From: Mycobacterium sp. 1423905.2
GTDB taxonomy: Bacteria; Actinomycetota; Actinomycetes; Mycobacteriales; Mycobacteriaceae
Reading direction: 5' to 3'
Length of the DNA: 43,832 bases
Assembly (NCBI RefSeq): GCF_001673155.1
Contig: NZ_LZLE01000303.1
Location: 1-43,832, forward strand
Positions 24,007-32,673 of this stretch are shown piece after piece (within the stretch, counting starts at the first letter, position 1; each line of letters opens with the position of its first letter). A model generated the notes under the pieces. It worked only from the letters and a program-made list of their open reading frames with translations, searched no databases and was not told the DNA's origin. A program made the translations under genes and the position numbers.

Positions 24007-25167
24007 TCAGCCGTGCGCCTCGGCAGTGACTCGGAAGGTGAATTCGTGGTCGCAGATGCGGATATGGTCACCGTCGTTGAGGGTGGCCGCCGCCCGAATG
24101 CGTTGGTGCTCCACGTACACGCCGTTGGAGGACCGAAGATCGTTGATGATGTAGTTGGTGCCGGTGTCGACGATGACGGCGTGGTGACGGCTGACGTTGG
24201 GGCTGTCCAGGACGATGTCGTTGTCACTGAGGCGCCCGATGCGCGTCGCCGCCTGTCGCAGCGCGTAATCCCCGCCGGTAGCGATGTCGTGCAGGTAGGC
24301 GACGACACTCTGGCCGGGGGCCATCGTGCGCAGGTCGAGTGCGGTGACCGTGCCGACGGCGGTGACTTTCGCGTTGTGCTTGGCATCCAACGGTTCCTGC
24401 CGCAGGATGCGTTCGTTCAACGTGCGCAGGGTGGGGCCAGGATCGATGCCGAGGTCTTCGGCCAGCGTTGTCTTGACCCGGCGATAGGCGTTCAACGCGT
24501 CGGATTGGCGGTCGGTGAGGTAGTAGGCGGTGATCAGTTGCACCCACAGCGGTTCGCGGTACGGATGCTCGACGGTCAGCGCCTCCAACTCGGCGATGAC
24601 ACCTGAAGCGCGCCCGCAGGCGATCTCCGCCTCCGCTTTGGCCGTGTGAACCAGGATCTTGTCCTCGACGAGGGCGGTGGCGAACGAGTTGACGAACTGA
24701 AAGTCGCGCAGGTCATCCAGCACCGCACCCCGCCATTCCCGCAGCGCTGCCGACAGATGCCTACTGGCCTCGTCGAACCGGCCGACGGCGGCCGCGTGCG
24801 TACCCGCGTTCTTGGCCGCGACGAACCGACCCAGGTCACAGGTCTCGTCGGCGATACTGAGCCGATATCCCGGCGGTGCGGCCGCCAGCACAACACGGGG
24901 ATCAATTCCCCCGCCGCCGAGCAGTTTTCGCAGATTCGACACATAGGAGTGAATGCTGGCTCGGGCGCCCGCGGGCGGCCACTCCTCCCACAGGGCGGTG
25001 ATGAGCGCGTCGACCCCTACCGGTCGATTCCGGTTGATGACCAGCATGGCCAGCACCGCCCGCTGTTTGGGCGTGCCCAGAGGCACCAATCTGCCATCAA
25101 TGGTCATCTCCAGCGGTCCGAGCAATCCGAACTGCAGACGTTTGTCCACCATCGCGCTACCAGCCAT
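24007..25167 (-). CDS. embR: Transcriptional regulator EmbR
   Basis: A 386-residue SARP-type activator: OmpR-like winged helix-turn-helix (about 8-95), bacterial transcriptional activation domain (100-250) and a C-terminal FHA domain (about 285-370) with Arg-Ile-Gly-Arg, Ser-Arg-His-His and Ser-Ser-Asn-Gly. In M. tuberculosis EmbR binds phosphorylated PknH through its FHA domain, is phosphorylated by it, and activates embCAB for arabinan synthesis. Sequence agreement with Rv1267c is close. The frame is open to 25212, but Met-Ala-Gly-Ser-Ala at 25167, with GGAGG seven bases upstream, is the conserved start. Unlike in M. tuberculosis, embR and pknH are here separated by two kinases and a transporter. 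Several kinases could therefore compete for this FHA domain. Confidence 0.93.
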   Translation of the reverse strand: MAGSAMVDKRLQFGLLGPLEMTIDGRLVPLGTPKQRAVLAMLVINRNRPVGVDALITALWEEWPPAGARASIHSYVSNLRKLLGGGGIDPRVVLAAAPPGYRLSIADETCDLGRFVAAKNAGTHAAAVGRFDEASRHLSAALREWRGAVLDDLRDFQFVNSFATALVEDKILVHTAKAEAEIACGRASGVIAELEALTVEHPYREPLWVQLITAYYLTDRQSDALNAYRRVKTTLAEDLGIDPGPTLRTLNERILRQEPLDAKHNAKVTAVGTVTALDLRTMAPGQSVVAYLHDIATGGDYALRQAATRIGRLSDNDIVLDSPNVSRHHAVIVDTGTNYIINDLRSSNGVYVEHQRIRAAATLNDGDHIRICDHEFTFRVTAEAHG

Positions 25168-25268
25168 TCGGGTCCTCCGCGGCGTCAATTGCCAAGGTGC
25201 CAGCAAAGCCATTGTCGGTCATTGTGCTGGCAACGGCGCGGATTGGGTAGCAACTATGTCCCAACGGT

Positions 25269-25979
25269 TCACCTGCGGGATTCCTTGGTGACGGTCAGGA
25301 AGTTGTGGCTGGTGGCCCAGGCCTTGACGAAGACGTCCATCCGTACCTGCTCGTCGCGGCCGTCACGACTGCCGCTGTCGTTGAGGTGCACGATGCCATT
25401 TGCGGTGTCGACACCGGTGACGACAACCGCGTGGTCGGCGCGCGGTTTGCCGTCTTTGCCCGTGGTTTCGACCGGCCGATTCCAGATCATCTCGGCGTTC
25501 AAACCGACGATGACCGCGTGCCCGCCGCCCAGGTAGTGCTCGAGTGCCTCCATACCGGTGGCCACACCGGTCTGGCCCGCGGCCTCAGCGTCGGTGTTCA
25601 CAGCGTCAATCCCGTAGTGCGACAGCAGCGTCGGCAGGTCGTCCGGGTCGGTGCCCATACCGGAATTCGGGTCGTTCTTGTCCGCCGGCTTGACGTAGAC
25701 CGAACCGGGGTGAGTAGTGCTGGGCGTGGACTGGGCCACCTTGATGATTTCGCGTTCCGACGGCAGCTTGCCGGTGATCTGACCGACAACGTCGGCGCTG
25801 GACATGATCGCGCAGTCGTCGAAGTTCTGGTGACGCCAGTACTTGGCGACCGCTGTCGGGTCGCCGTACATGGTGCCGCCCGCGGATGCTGCTGCGGGGC
25901 TGGCCAATCCGACTGCGATAGCACCGGCGACGGTGGCGAAGATGGCGGTCTTGGCGGCGTTGGCGATCGTGGCCTTCAT
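25269..25979 (-). CDS. Secreted C39-like cysteine peptidase family protein
   Basis: A 236-residue exported protein. A signal peptide (1-32) ends in Ala-Ala-Ala-Ser-Ala. The mature part looks like the peptidase C39-like fold: single Cys56 in Asp-Asp-Cys-Ala-Ile-Met-Ser, His183 in Arg-Ala-Asp-His-Ala-Val-Val-Val-Thr-Gly and Asp201 in His-Leu-Asn-Asp-Ser-Gly make a plausible catalytic triad. Possible roles are cleavage of secreted peptides or cell-wall cross-links; the target is unknown. It may be the positional counterpart of Rv1268c, but I cannot confirm homology. The ATG at 25979 has an AAGGA ribosome site. It is followed 101 bases later by embR on the same strand. Confidence 0.75.
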   Translation of the reverse strand: MKATIANAAKTAIFATVAGAIAVGLASPAAASAGGTMYGDPTAVAKYWRHQNFDDCAIMSSADVVGQITGKLPSEREIIKVAQSTPSTTHPGSVYVKPADKNDPNSGMGTDPDDLPTLLSHYGIDAVNTDAEAAGQTGVATGMEALEHYLGGGHAVIVGLNAEMIWNRPVETTGKDGKPRADHAVVVTGVDTANGIVHLNDSGSRDGRDEQVRMDVFVKAWATSHNFLTVTKESRR

Positions 25980-26073
25980 CGTCGTGTCCTTCTCTCGTTC
26001 CGCGGTGCGGAGGGATGTTGAGAAAAGGTTCTGACGGGGGCCTGTTCGTTATCTCAAGGAATTCTTGACGTGA

Positions 26074-26442
26074 CTAATTGCAGGCCCAGGTGTCGATGTA
26101 ACCGCCGCTGAGCTTGCTCAGCGCGTCCTTCATGGCGGCGCTCAGATCGGCGCCGGTGCCACCCTGGTAAGCGTGGTCCTTGGCGGCGACGGCACCGCAG
26201 GCGGTGAATGTGGTCAGCACTTTGCAGTCGGAGTAGCCGCAGGACTTGACGGCCGTCGCTTCGGCGGCCGCTCTGGTCGGGTAGGCGTAGGACCGGCCCC
26301 AGGATCCGTTGCCGGAGTAGGCGATTGCGCCGTAGGAGTCCGCGGCATGGGCTGCGGGAGCCAGCGCGACGGCAAGCACGGTGACGCTGGCCACGCGGGC
26401 GACGGACATCGCCAAGCGCCGGCGTGTCGTCATCGTCGTCAT
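26074..26442 (-). CDS. Secreted DUF4189-type protein (Rv1269c-like)
   Basis: A 122-residue exported protein with a signal peptide ending Ala-Ala-His-Ala (about 34). The mature part has the DUF4189 pattern: Tyr-Gly-Ala-Ile-Ala-Tyr-Ser, Ala-Ala-Ala-Glu-Ala-Thr-Ala, then Ser-Cys-Gly-Tyr-Ser-Asp-Cys, Thr-Ala-Cys-Gly and a terminal Trp-Ala-Cys-Asn. This gives four cysteines, probably two disulfides. The family function is unknown. The start ATG at 26442 is preceded by AAAGGA. It lies 25 bases downstream of lprA, so the two are probably co-transcribed. Confidence 0.85.
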   Translation of the reverse strand: MTTMTTRRRLAMSVARVASVTVLAVALAPAAHAADSYGAIAYSGNGSWGRSYAYPTRAAAEATAVKSCGYSDCKVLTTFTACGAVAAKDHAYQGGTGADLSAAMKDALSKLSGGYIDTWACN

Positions 26443-26467
26443 TGGTAGGTCCTTTCCGTGTGCCGAG

Positions 26468-27196
26468 CTAGACCGGTTTGGTGGCGGTGACCTGCTTGCC
26501 CCAATCGGACATCGTCAACGTCACCGAAGTGTCTGCGGTCGGGACGATCTGGATCTGCACCAGGTGCGACGAGCCGTCCGAAGCGGTCCAAATGGTGGTG
26601 GGGACTGTGGTGACGTTCTGATCAGTCAGTCGGGAACCGGCAAGGGTGGCGATGTCGTCGGCCGACGAGTCGCCGGTGATCTTGGTGGTGGCCACGCCGT
26701 TCATCTGCTGACTGCCTGCCACTGACCCGTTTTTGAGGTTGGTCAACAGATTGGCCAACCCCTTGTTGGGGTCGAGCAGCACTGACACGTTGTAGATGGA
26801 GGCGCCGTTGCCGAAGTCGGTGTACGAGCCGGGTTGACCCAGATCCGAGTAGAGATGGCCGTCGACGAAGACGAATCGGGCGTCTTCGCTGTTGCTGCCG
26901 ACGAGCAGCGTCGCGACGCCGGTGGCAACGGTTTGCGGCGTGTTGGAGATGTCGCCGTCGAGCTTGGTCACCCGGAGGTTCGCGACGTCGCCCTGCACGG
27001 TGAGGTTGACGTGCATCCCGGTGACCTTGCGCATCACGTCGGCGGCCTGCTTGAGCAGCGTCGCTGCCTCCCCACTGGTGGCGGTGGCGGTGGCGCTGGA
27101 CGACTTGGCGCCCGTCGGCCCCGGGTTGCCGCAACCGGCGACCACACAAACGACAGCAAAGGCGGCCAGGCCGGTCAGGAGGGTTCGAAGCTTCAT
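26468..27196 (-). CDS. lprA: Lipoprotein LprA (LprG/LppX family)
   Basis: A 242-residue lipoprotein with a signal peptide and lipobox Val-Val-Ala-Gly-Cys (Cys22 lipidated). The mature domain has the LolA-like half-barrel of the LprG/LppX/LprA group, which holds triacylated glycolipids in a hydrophobic cavity. In M. tuberculosis LprA is a TLR2 agonist. The region from Met-Arg-Lys-Val-Thr-Gly-Met-His to the C-terminal Trp-Gly-Lys-Gln-Val-Thr-Ala is nearly the same as Rv1270c. The frame is open to 27268, but AAGGAG six bases before the ATG at 27196, directly ahead of the signal peptide, decides the start. Confidence 0.93.
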   Translation of the reverse strand: MKLRTLLTGLAAFAVVCVVAGCGNPGPTGAKSSSATATATSGEAATLLKQAADVMRKVTGMHVNLTVQGDVANLRVTKLDGDISNTPQTVATGVATLLVGSNSEDARFVFVDGHLYSDLGQPGSYTDFGNGASIYNVSVLLDPNKGLANLLTNLKNGSVAGSQQMNGVATTKITGDSSADDIATLAGSRLTDQNVTTVPTTIWTASDGSSHLVQIQIVPTADTSVTLTMSDWGKQVTATKPV

Positions 27197-27275
27197 CGAC
27201 ATCTCCTTAGGTTGGTCGACGAACCCCGAGCTTAGTGAGGTCTCCATTGCCGATCCGGGGCACTCCACGACGCAA

Positions 27276-27305
27276 TGCGGGGATCCCGATACCGGGATCC
27301 CCGCA
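27276..27305. terminator. 13-bp perfect hairpin between the DUF732 gene and lprA
   Basis: TGCGGGGATCCCG (27276-27288) and its exact complement (27293-27305) surround a four-base loop. It lies 15 bases after the stop codon of the DUF732 gene and 79 bases before lprA. The stem is long and GC-rich but has no U-run. It could end the DUF732 transcript or separate the expression of the two genes. Confidence 0.6.
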
Positions 27306-27320
27306 CGCTGGTTGGGACGA

Positions 27321-27653
27321 TCAGGTCAACTGGCTGGCGTACTGCGGGCAGTACGCGTTGGTGGCGTTGACGACCAAGTAGGCGGCCTGCTTCGAGGTGA
27401 GGTCGGTGTGGTTGAGCACGTCCTTGGCAACTTCGGTGCCGGACTTGCCGCTGGCCAACTCGCTGCAGACGTGATGGCCATCCTGGGCGGCGGCCTGCGG
27501 TGAGGAGAAGGTCACCCCGACCGACGCCATCCGGGCGATGAAGGCGTCGTCGGTGGTGCTGGCCCCCGCAGCACCGGCGGTCGCGACGGCGATGCCGACA
27601 GCGCCCGCGGCGAGTGCGGTGGTGATGCCTGCGGTGATGCGGGGAGAGAACAT
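27321..27653 (-). CDS. Secreted DUF732 protein (Rv1271c-like)
   Basis: A 110-residue exported protein. A signal peptide of about 31 residues ends Gly-Ala-Ala-Gly-Ala-Ser. The mature part is the DUF732 helical domain: Asp-Asp-Ala-Phe-Ile-Ala-Arg-Met, Gly-Val-Thr-Phe-Ser, and two conserved cysteines (His-His-Val-Cys and Ala-Tyr-Cys-Pro-Gln-Tyr) likely joined by a disulfide. Small DUF732 proteins are numerous in mycobacteria; their role is unknown. The ATG at 27653 is preceded by AAAGGAT. Confidence 0.87.
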   Translation of the reverse strand: MFSPRITAGITTALAAGAVGIAVATAGAAGASTTDDAFIARMASVGVTFSSPQAAAQDGHHVCSELASGKSGTEVAKDVLNHTDLTSKQAAYLVVNATNAYCPQYASQLT

Positions 27654-27755
27654 TGCCCTGATCCTTTGTTTCGTAGCGTGTCGTTGGACAAGCTCAGGTT
27701 CAGGCGGCCCGCTCGGCGGATCCTTGGAAGATTCTTGGCGGCCGGGCTGCAGCCG

Positions 27756-29663
27756 TTAAGCGCGGGTCATCTCGTAGTAGGCGCCACGGCGGGCCAGCAG
27801 TTCGGTGTGACTGCCCTGCTCGACAATCCGGCCGGCCTGCATCACCAAGATACGGTCGGCGTCGTGGATGGTCGAAAGACGGTGCGCGATGACGAAACTC
27901 GTTCGGTCTCTACGCAATTCGCACATCGCGCGCTGGATCAGCGCTTCGGTACGGGTGTCGACCGAGCTGGTGGCTTCGTCGAGGATCAGCAACTGCGGTC
28001 GGGCCAGAAACGCCCGCGCGATCGTGATCAGCTGTTTTTCTCCGGCGCTGACGTTGCCGCCGTCGCCGCTGATGCGGGTCTGGTAGCCCGCGGGAAGGCT
28101 GTGCACGAAGCGGTCGACATAGGCGGCCGTGGCGGCCCGCACGATCTCGTCGTGACTGGCGTCCGGCCGCCCGTAAGCGATGTTCTCTTCGATCGTTCCG
28201 TCGAACAACCAGGTGTCTTGCAGCACCATGCCGATTCGAGACCGCACCGCGTGCCTGCTCAGCGACGCGATATCGATGCCGTCGAGCAGGATGCGGCCGG
28301 AGTCGACGTCGTAAAAGCGCATGAGCAGGTTCACCAGCGTCGTTTTCCCTACGCCGGTCGGACCCACGATCGCTACCGTGCTGCCCGGTTCGGCTATCAG
28401 GGACAGATCCTGGATCACCGGATGCCCAGGGCGATACGAGAAGCTGACGTGTTCGAACTCGACGCGTCCGGCAGTCACCCGGTCCTGCTGCGCCGCCCGC
28501 TCGGGGTCGGGGGACTCTTCGGGTTCGTCGAGCAGGTCGAAGACTCGTTCGGCGCTGGCCACTCCCGATTGCAAGGTGTTGTACATCCCGGCGACTTGAC
28601 CCAGCGGCGTATTGAATTGGCGGACGTACTGGATGAAAGCCTGGATGCCGCCGAGGGTGATCTGGCCGCTGGCGACCTGAAGGCCGCCGATGACGGCGAC
28701 CGCGACGTAGCCCAGGTTGCCGATAAACGATGTCGCCGGTGCTACCAGGCCGGAGAAGAACTGCGCTCCGAAGCTGGCGCGGTAAACGTCGTCGTTCAGT
28801 TTGCCGAACTGCTCTCGGGCCGCCGCCTGGTGGCCGAAGGTCTTGACCACCGTGAACCCGCTGTAGGTCTCTTCGATATGTGCGTTGAGCCGCCCGGTGC
28901 TGGCCCAGTGCGCGGCGAACAGCGGTTGGGAGCGACGCGTGATCGCACGGGTCGCCAGCAGCGACAACGGCACCGTCAGCACGGTGATGAGGGCTAACAG
29001 AGGCGAAATCCACACCATCATCGCCAGCACCGAGATGACCGTGAGGACGGAGGTGACGAGTTGGCTGATCGTCATCGACAGCGACGACTGCATGTTGTCG
29101 ATGTCATTGGTGACTCGGCTGAGCAACTCACCACGCTGCCGTCGGTCGAAGGAGGACAGCGGAAGCCGGTGCAATTTGTCCTCGACGTCGGAGCGCAACG
29201 CGGTGATGGTCCGCTGCACGACACTGTTGAGCAGTCGGGCCTGCGCCCAAATCAAGCCCGCGGCAATCACATACAACACCAGCGCCAGGGCCAGCGTGCG
29301 CAGCACCGCGCCGAAGTCGACGCCGCGGCCGGGCACCACGTTCATGCCGGACAACAAATCGGCGAAGGCGTTGTCGCCGCGAGCGCGAGCGGCGGCGACC
29401 GCTTGGGCTTTGGTGATGCCGGGTGGCAGTTGACGACCGATCACGCCGTTGAACAGCAGGTCGGTGGCGTGGCCGAGGATCCGTGGTACGACGACGCCGA
29501 CCGCGGTGCCGGCAATGCCCAGGATGATGACGGCAAAGCTCAGACGGCGCTGCGGCGCAAGCCGTTTCACCAGTCTGGTCGCCGACCCCCAGAAGTTACG
29601 CGACCGCATGTTCGGCGGCGCCGGGGCCGAGCCGCGGGCGCGGGCGGTCATCGGGGCGCTCAC
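27756..29663 (-). CDS. ABC exporter half with intact ATPase site (Rv1272c-like)
   Basis: A 635-residue type IV ABC exporter subunit: six membrane helices in residues 40-345 and an ATPase domain (400-635). Walker A is Gly-Pro-Thr-Gly-Val-Gly-Lys-Thr (434-441). The signature is altered to Val-Ser-Ala-Gly-Glu (538-542). Walker B with catalytic Glu563 and H-loop His594 are intact. An extended loop of about 50 residues lies between helices 1 and 2 (66-118). It pairs with the product of the upstream gene to form a heterodimer with one degenerate site. In M. tuberculosis Rv1272c-Rv1273c are linked to lipid import or export. The frame is open to 30176, but the GTG at 29663 overlaps the upstream stop (GTGA) and gives the family length. 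Confidence 0.9.
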   Translation of the reverse strand: MSAPMTARARGSAPAPPNMRSRNFWGSATRLVKRLAPQRRLSFAVIILGIAGTAVGVVVPRILGHATDLLFNGVIGRQLPPGITKAQAVAAARARGDNAFADLLSGMNVVPGRGVDFGAVLRTLALALVLYVIAAGLIWAQARLLNSVVQRTITALRSDVEDKLHRLPLSSFDRRQRGELLSRVTNDIDNMQSSLSMTISQLVTSVLTVISVLAMMVWISPLLALITVLTVPLSLLATRAITRRSQPLFAAHWASTGRLNAHIEETYSGFTVVKTFGHQAAAREQFGKLNDDVYRASFGAQFFSGLVAPATSFIGNLGYVAVAVIGGLQVASGQITLGGIQAFIQYVRQFNTPLGQVAGMYNTLQSGVASAERVFDLLDEPEESPDPERAAQQDRVTAGRVEFEHVSFSYRPGHPVIQDLSLIAEPGSTVAIVGPTGVGKTTLVNLLMRFYDVDSGRILLDGIDIASLSRHAVRSRIGMVLQDTWLFDGTIEENIAYGRPDASHDEIVRAATAAYVDRFVHSLPAGYQTRISGDGGNVSAGEKQLITIARAFLARPQLLILDEATSSVDTRTEALIQRAMCELRRDRTSFVIAHRLSTIHDADRILVMQAGRIVEQGSHTELLARRGAYYEMTRA

Positions 29664-31399
29664 CAGGGGCCACCGACGCTGGCGCCCACCGATTGCGACG
29701 CGGCGAACTCGGCATAGGTGGGGCACTGGGCGAGCAACGCCTCGTGACTGCCGGCGCCCACCAGCTTTCCGTTGTCGACGACGATCACCTGGTCGGCCTG
29801 TGCGGCGGTCGAAATGCGTTGCGTGACAACGATGACGGTGGCGTCCTGGCTGACGGCGCGCAGCGCGGCGCGCACCCGCGCGTCGGTGTGTACGTCGAGG
29901 GCCGAGAACGCGTCGTCGATCAGATAGATCCGCGGCCGGCGGATGACGGCTCGGGCGATCGCAAGGCGTTGCCGTTGTCCGCCGGAAACGTTGACGCCGC
30001 CTTGGGCGATGGGCATCTGTAACCCGTGGGGGCGCACGAAGTCGTCGGCGGCCGCCACGCGCAGCGCTTCCCACATCTGTTCGTCGGTGGCGTCGTGCTT
30101 GCCGTAGCGCAGGTTGTCGGCCACCGTGCCGGAGAACAGGAAGCCGCGTTGAGGGATCAGACCGATCGCCGACCACAACCGCTCGGTGTGGTAGTCACGG
30201 ACGTCGATGCCGTCGACCAGCACGGCGCCGTCGGTGACGTCGTAGAGCCGGCAGATCAGCGAGATCAGGGTGGACTTGCCGGAGCCGGTGCCGCCCACGA
30301 TCGCCGTCGTCGTGCCCGGTCGCGCGGTGAACGAGATGTCGTGTAGCACAGAGGCATCGGCGCCTGGGTAGGTGAACGCCACCGCGTGCAGTGCGACGAC
30401 GCCTTGGATTGCGCCGGACGGATATTTCGGGTCCGGGGGGCTGTTGACGGCGGCCGTGGTGCGCAGTACTTCGGTGATGCGGTCGGCGCAGACCGACGCG
30501 CGCGGCAGCACGACCAGCGTCATGGTCGCCATCAGCACCGCCATGAGTATCTGAGCGAAGTAGGACAGGAAGGCGATCAGCGAGCCCACCTGCATCTGCC
30601 CGCGATCGATGCGCAGTCCGCCGAACCAGATCAGTGCCACGCTGGAAACGTTGATGGTCAACGTGGTCACCGGCAGCATCAGGGCTTGCCAATTGCCGGC
30701 CGTCAGCGCCGTGTTCGACAGCGCGGTGTTGGCCTTGGCGAACTTCTCCTGCTCGAATTGTTCGCGGGTGAAGGCACGGACCACTCGCACGCCGGACAGC
30801 TGGTCGCGCAGCACGCGGTTGATGCCGTCGATCAGCCGCTGCATGTTGCGGAACAGCGGCAGCATGTGCGTCATGACCCGGTAGTTGGCCGCGGCCATGA
30901 CCGGCACGCTCACCAGCAGCAGCCAAGTCAGCGCCGCCTCCTGGTGGAGGGCCATGACCACCCCGCCGACACACATGATGGGCGCGGTGACCAAGACCGT
31001 AGCCGTCATCTGCACCAGGAACACGATCTGCCGTACGTCGTTGGTGGTACGGGTTAGCAACGTCGACGCGCCGAAGCGGGCGGTCTCTTGCTCGGAGAAG
31101 GTGATGACGTGTTCGAACATTGCGGCGCGCAGGTCGCGCCCGAATCCGGTGCCGGTTCGCGCGCCGAAGTAGGTGGCGCCGACGGCGCAGAGCACTTGGA
31201 ACCCGGTGACCGCGAGCATCACCACGCCCAGTCGGACGATGGCGGCGGTGTCACCTTTGGCTACGCCGTCATCGATGATCGCCGCGTTGATCGTAGGTAG
31301 GTACAGCGATGCCAGGGTGCTGACCAGCTGCAGCACCATCAGCACCGCAACCAGCCGTCGATACGGCCGGATGTACTGGCGCAGCAGTGCCAGGAGCAT
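29660..31399 (-). CDS. ABC exporter half with degenerate ATPase site (Rv1273c-like)
   Basis: A 579-residue type IV ABC exporter subunit: membrane helices in 1-300 and an ATPase domain (335-579). Walker A is intact (Gly-Gly-Thr-Gly-Ser-Gly-Lys-Ser, 369-376) and the signature is canonical (Val-Ser-Gly-Gly-Gln, 471-475). The catalytic Glu after Walker B is Asp496 and the H-loop His is Gln527. Together with the Val-Ser-Ala-Gly-Glu signature of its partner this makes one non-hydrolysing ATP site, as in TM287/288 or BmrC/D. The frame extends to 31465, but ATG 31399, with AGGAG-like bases nearby and starting Met-Leu-Leu-Ala-Leu-Leu-Arg, matches the family. It is first of the pair and divergent from lprB. 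Confidence 0.9.
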   Translation of the reverse strand: MLLALLRQYIRPYRRLVAVLMVLQLVSTLASLYLPTINAAIIDDGVAKGDTAAIVRLGVVMLAVTGFQVLCAVGATYFGARTGTGFGRDLRAAMFEHVITFSEQETARFGASTLLTRTTNDVRQIVFLVQMTATVLVTAPIMCVGGVVMALHQEAALTWLLLVSVPVMAAANYRVMTHMLPLFRNMQRLIDGINRVLRDQLSGVRVVRAFTREQFEQEKFAKANTALSNTALTAGNWQALMLPVTTLTINVSSVALIWFGGLRIDRGQMQVGSLIAFLSYFAQILMAVLMATMTLVVLPRASVCADRITEVLRTTAAVNSPPDPKYPSGAIQGVVALHAVAFTYPGADASVLHDISFTARPGTTTAIVGGTGSGKSTLISLICRLYDVTDGAVLVDGIDVRDYHTERLWSAIGLIPQRGFLFSGTVADNLRYGKHDATDEQMWEALRVAAADDFVRPHGLQMPIAQGGVNVSGGQRQRLAIARAVIRRPRIYLIDDAFSALDVHTDARVRAALRAVSQDATVIVVTQRISTAAQADQVIVVDNGKLVGAGSHEALLAQCPTYAEFAASQSVGASVGGPW

Positions 31400-31503
31400 T
31401 GGGTAACTGTCGCACATCGGGCCGTCTCGGTGCCCGGTAGCTCGCGACCGCCGCCGAGTTGGCATCAGGCGCCGAAACGCCTGCTCAGGTGGCGTGTCGG
31501 TGG

Positions 31504-31529
31504 TTGACCCGCAAGGCTGCCGCTACAGT
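31504..31529 (+). promoter_or_regulatory. candidate lprB-lprC promoter
   Basis: TACAGT (31524-31529) is a plausible -10 box. TTGACC (31504-31509) resembles a -35 but is only 14 bases away, while the usual 17-base spacing would fall on TGGTTG. Transcription would start near 31536, giving a leader of about 26 bases with an AGGAG ribosome site. Confidence 0.4.
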
Positions 31530-31561
31530 GCATCGTGTGACCAGCAGTAGGAGAGGCAGCC

Positions 31562-32119
31562 GTGCGGCGTAATGTGACGACGCTGGCCCTGGCCGTGTCG
31601 GCGTTGATGGCGTTCAGCCCGGCGGTCGCGGGGTGCTCCAAGTCTGGCGGCGACAATCCCGGGGCGAGTGCCTCGTCCACGGCTAATGGCTCAGAGGGCC
31701 GGCACGGCCCGATGTTCCCGCAGTGCGGGGGTGTCAGCGACGAGACGGTCACTCAGCTCACCAAGATCACCGGGCTGATCAATACCGCAAAGAACTCCGT
31801 GGGTTGCCAGTGGCTGGCCGGTGGGGGGATCTTGGGTCCGCACTTCTCCTTCTCCTGGTATCGCGGCAGCCCGATCGGGCGCGAGCGCAAGACCGAGGAG
31901 CTGTCGCGCGCGAGTGTCGAGGACATCAACATCAACGGCCACGGGGGTTTCATCGCCGTCGGGAACGAGCCCACGCTCGGTGATTCGCTGTGTGAGGTCG
32001 GCATTCAATTCCAGGACGACTTCATCGAGTGGTCGATCAGCTTCAGTCAGAAGCCGTTCCCGCCGCCGTGCGACATCGCCAAAGAACTGGCCCGGCAATC
32101 GATTGCGAATTCAAAATGA
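31562..32119 (+). CDS. lprB: Lipoprotein LprB (DUF3558 family)
   Basis: A 185-residue lipoprotein. The signal peptide ends in the lipobox Ala-Val-Ala-Gly-Cys (Cys25). The mature part is a DUF3558-type domain with Cys at Phe-Pro-Gln-Cys-Gly-Gly, Val-Gly-Cys-Gln-Trp, Ser-Leu-Cys-Glu-Val and Pro-Pro-Cys-Asp-Ile. These are positioned for two disulfides. It is anchored on the outside of the cytoplasmic membrane; function unknown. The start GTG at 31562 has AGGAG nine bases upstream. Its TGA overlaps the lprC ATG by four bases, so the pair is translationally coupled. It corresponds to Rv1274. Confidence 0.9.
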   Translation: MRRNVTTLALAVSALMAFSPAVAGCSKSGGDNPGASASSTANGSEGRHGPMFPQCGGVSDETVTQLTKITGLINTAKNSVGCQWLAGGGILGPHFSFSWYRGSPIGRERKTEELSRASVEDININGHGGFIAVGNEPTLGDSLCEVGIQFQDDFIEWSISFSQKPFPPPCDIAKELARQSIANSK

Positions 32120-32673
32120 GGCGTGCAGGAGGACGGGTCGTCCTGGTCGGGATCGCGGCACTAATGGCAGTGCTGGTGGTGTTGACCGGGTGTTCGAGGT
32201 CGGTTTCGGGCACCGCGGTCAAGGCGGGTGGAGGCGGCGTTCCGCGTAATGACAACTCCGAGAAGCAGTATCCGAACCTGCTCAAGGAGTGCGAGGTGCT
32301 GACCACCGACGTGCTGGCCAAGACCGTCGGCGCCGACCCGCAGGACATTCAGAGCACGTTCGTCGGGGCCATTTGCCGGTGGCAGGCGGCGAACCCGGCC
32401 GGACTGATCGACATCAGCCGGTTCTGGTTCGAGCAGGGCAGCCTGAGCAACGAGCGCAAGGTGGCGGAGTACCTGAAGTATCAGGTCGAGACCCGCCAGA
32501 TTCAGGGCATCGACTCGATCGTGATGCGACCCAACGATCCGAACGGCTCATGCGGTGTCGCCAGCGACGCGGCCGGAGTGGTCGGCTGGTGGGTCAACCC
32601 TCAGGCACCCGGGATCGACGCCTGCGGCCAAGCGCTCAAGTTGATGGAGCTGACGCTCGCCACCAACGCCTAA
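32116..32673 (+). CDS. lprC: Lipoprotein LprC (DUF3558 family)
   Basis: A 185-residue lipoprotein with lipobox Val-Leu-Thr-Gly-Cys (Cys26) and a DUF3558-type domain related to LprB. Cysteines occur at Lys-Glu-Cys-Glu-Val, Ile-Cys-Arg-Trp, Ser-Cys-Gly-Val and Asp-Ala-Cys-Gly-Gln. The Cys-Arg-Trp matches the Cys-Gln-Trp of LprB, so the two genes probably arose by tandem duplication. The frame stays open upstream inside lprB, but the ATG at 32116 in the ATGA overlap directly precedes the signal peptide. It corresponds to Rv1275. The stop overlaps that of the convergent phosphatase gene by four bases. Confidence 0.9.
   Translation: MRRAGGRVVLVGIAALMAVLVVLTGCSRSVSGTAVKAGGGGVPRNDNSEKQYPNLLKECEVLTTDVLAKTVGADPQDIQSTFVGAICRWQAANPAGLIDISRFWFEQGSLSNERKVAEYLKYQVETRQIQGIDSIVMRPNDPNGSCGVASDAAGVVGWWVNPQAPGIDACGQALKLMELTLATNA

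Noticed and set aside
29664..30176. N-terminal 171-residue extension of the Rv1272c-like exporter
   Set aside because: Arg-rich sequence overlapping the upstream ABC gene in another frame; the GTGA overlap at 29660-29663 gives the family length.
31466..31483. CAGGCG/CGCCTG hairpin as a terminator
   Set aside because: It lies upstream of both divergent genes (exporter and lprB), so it ends neither transcript.
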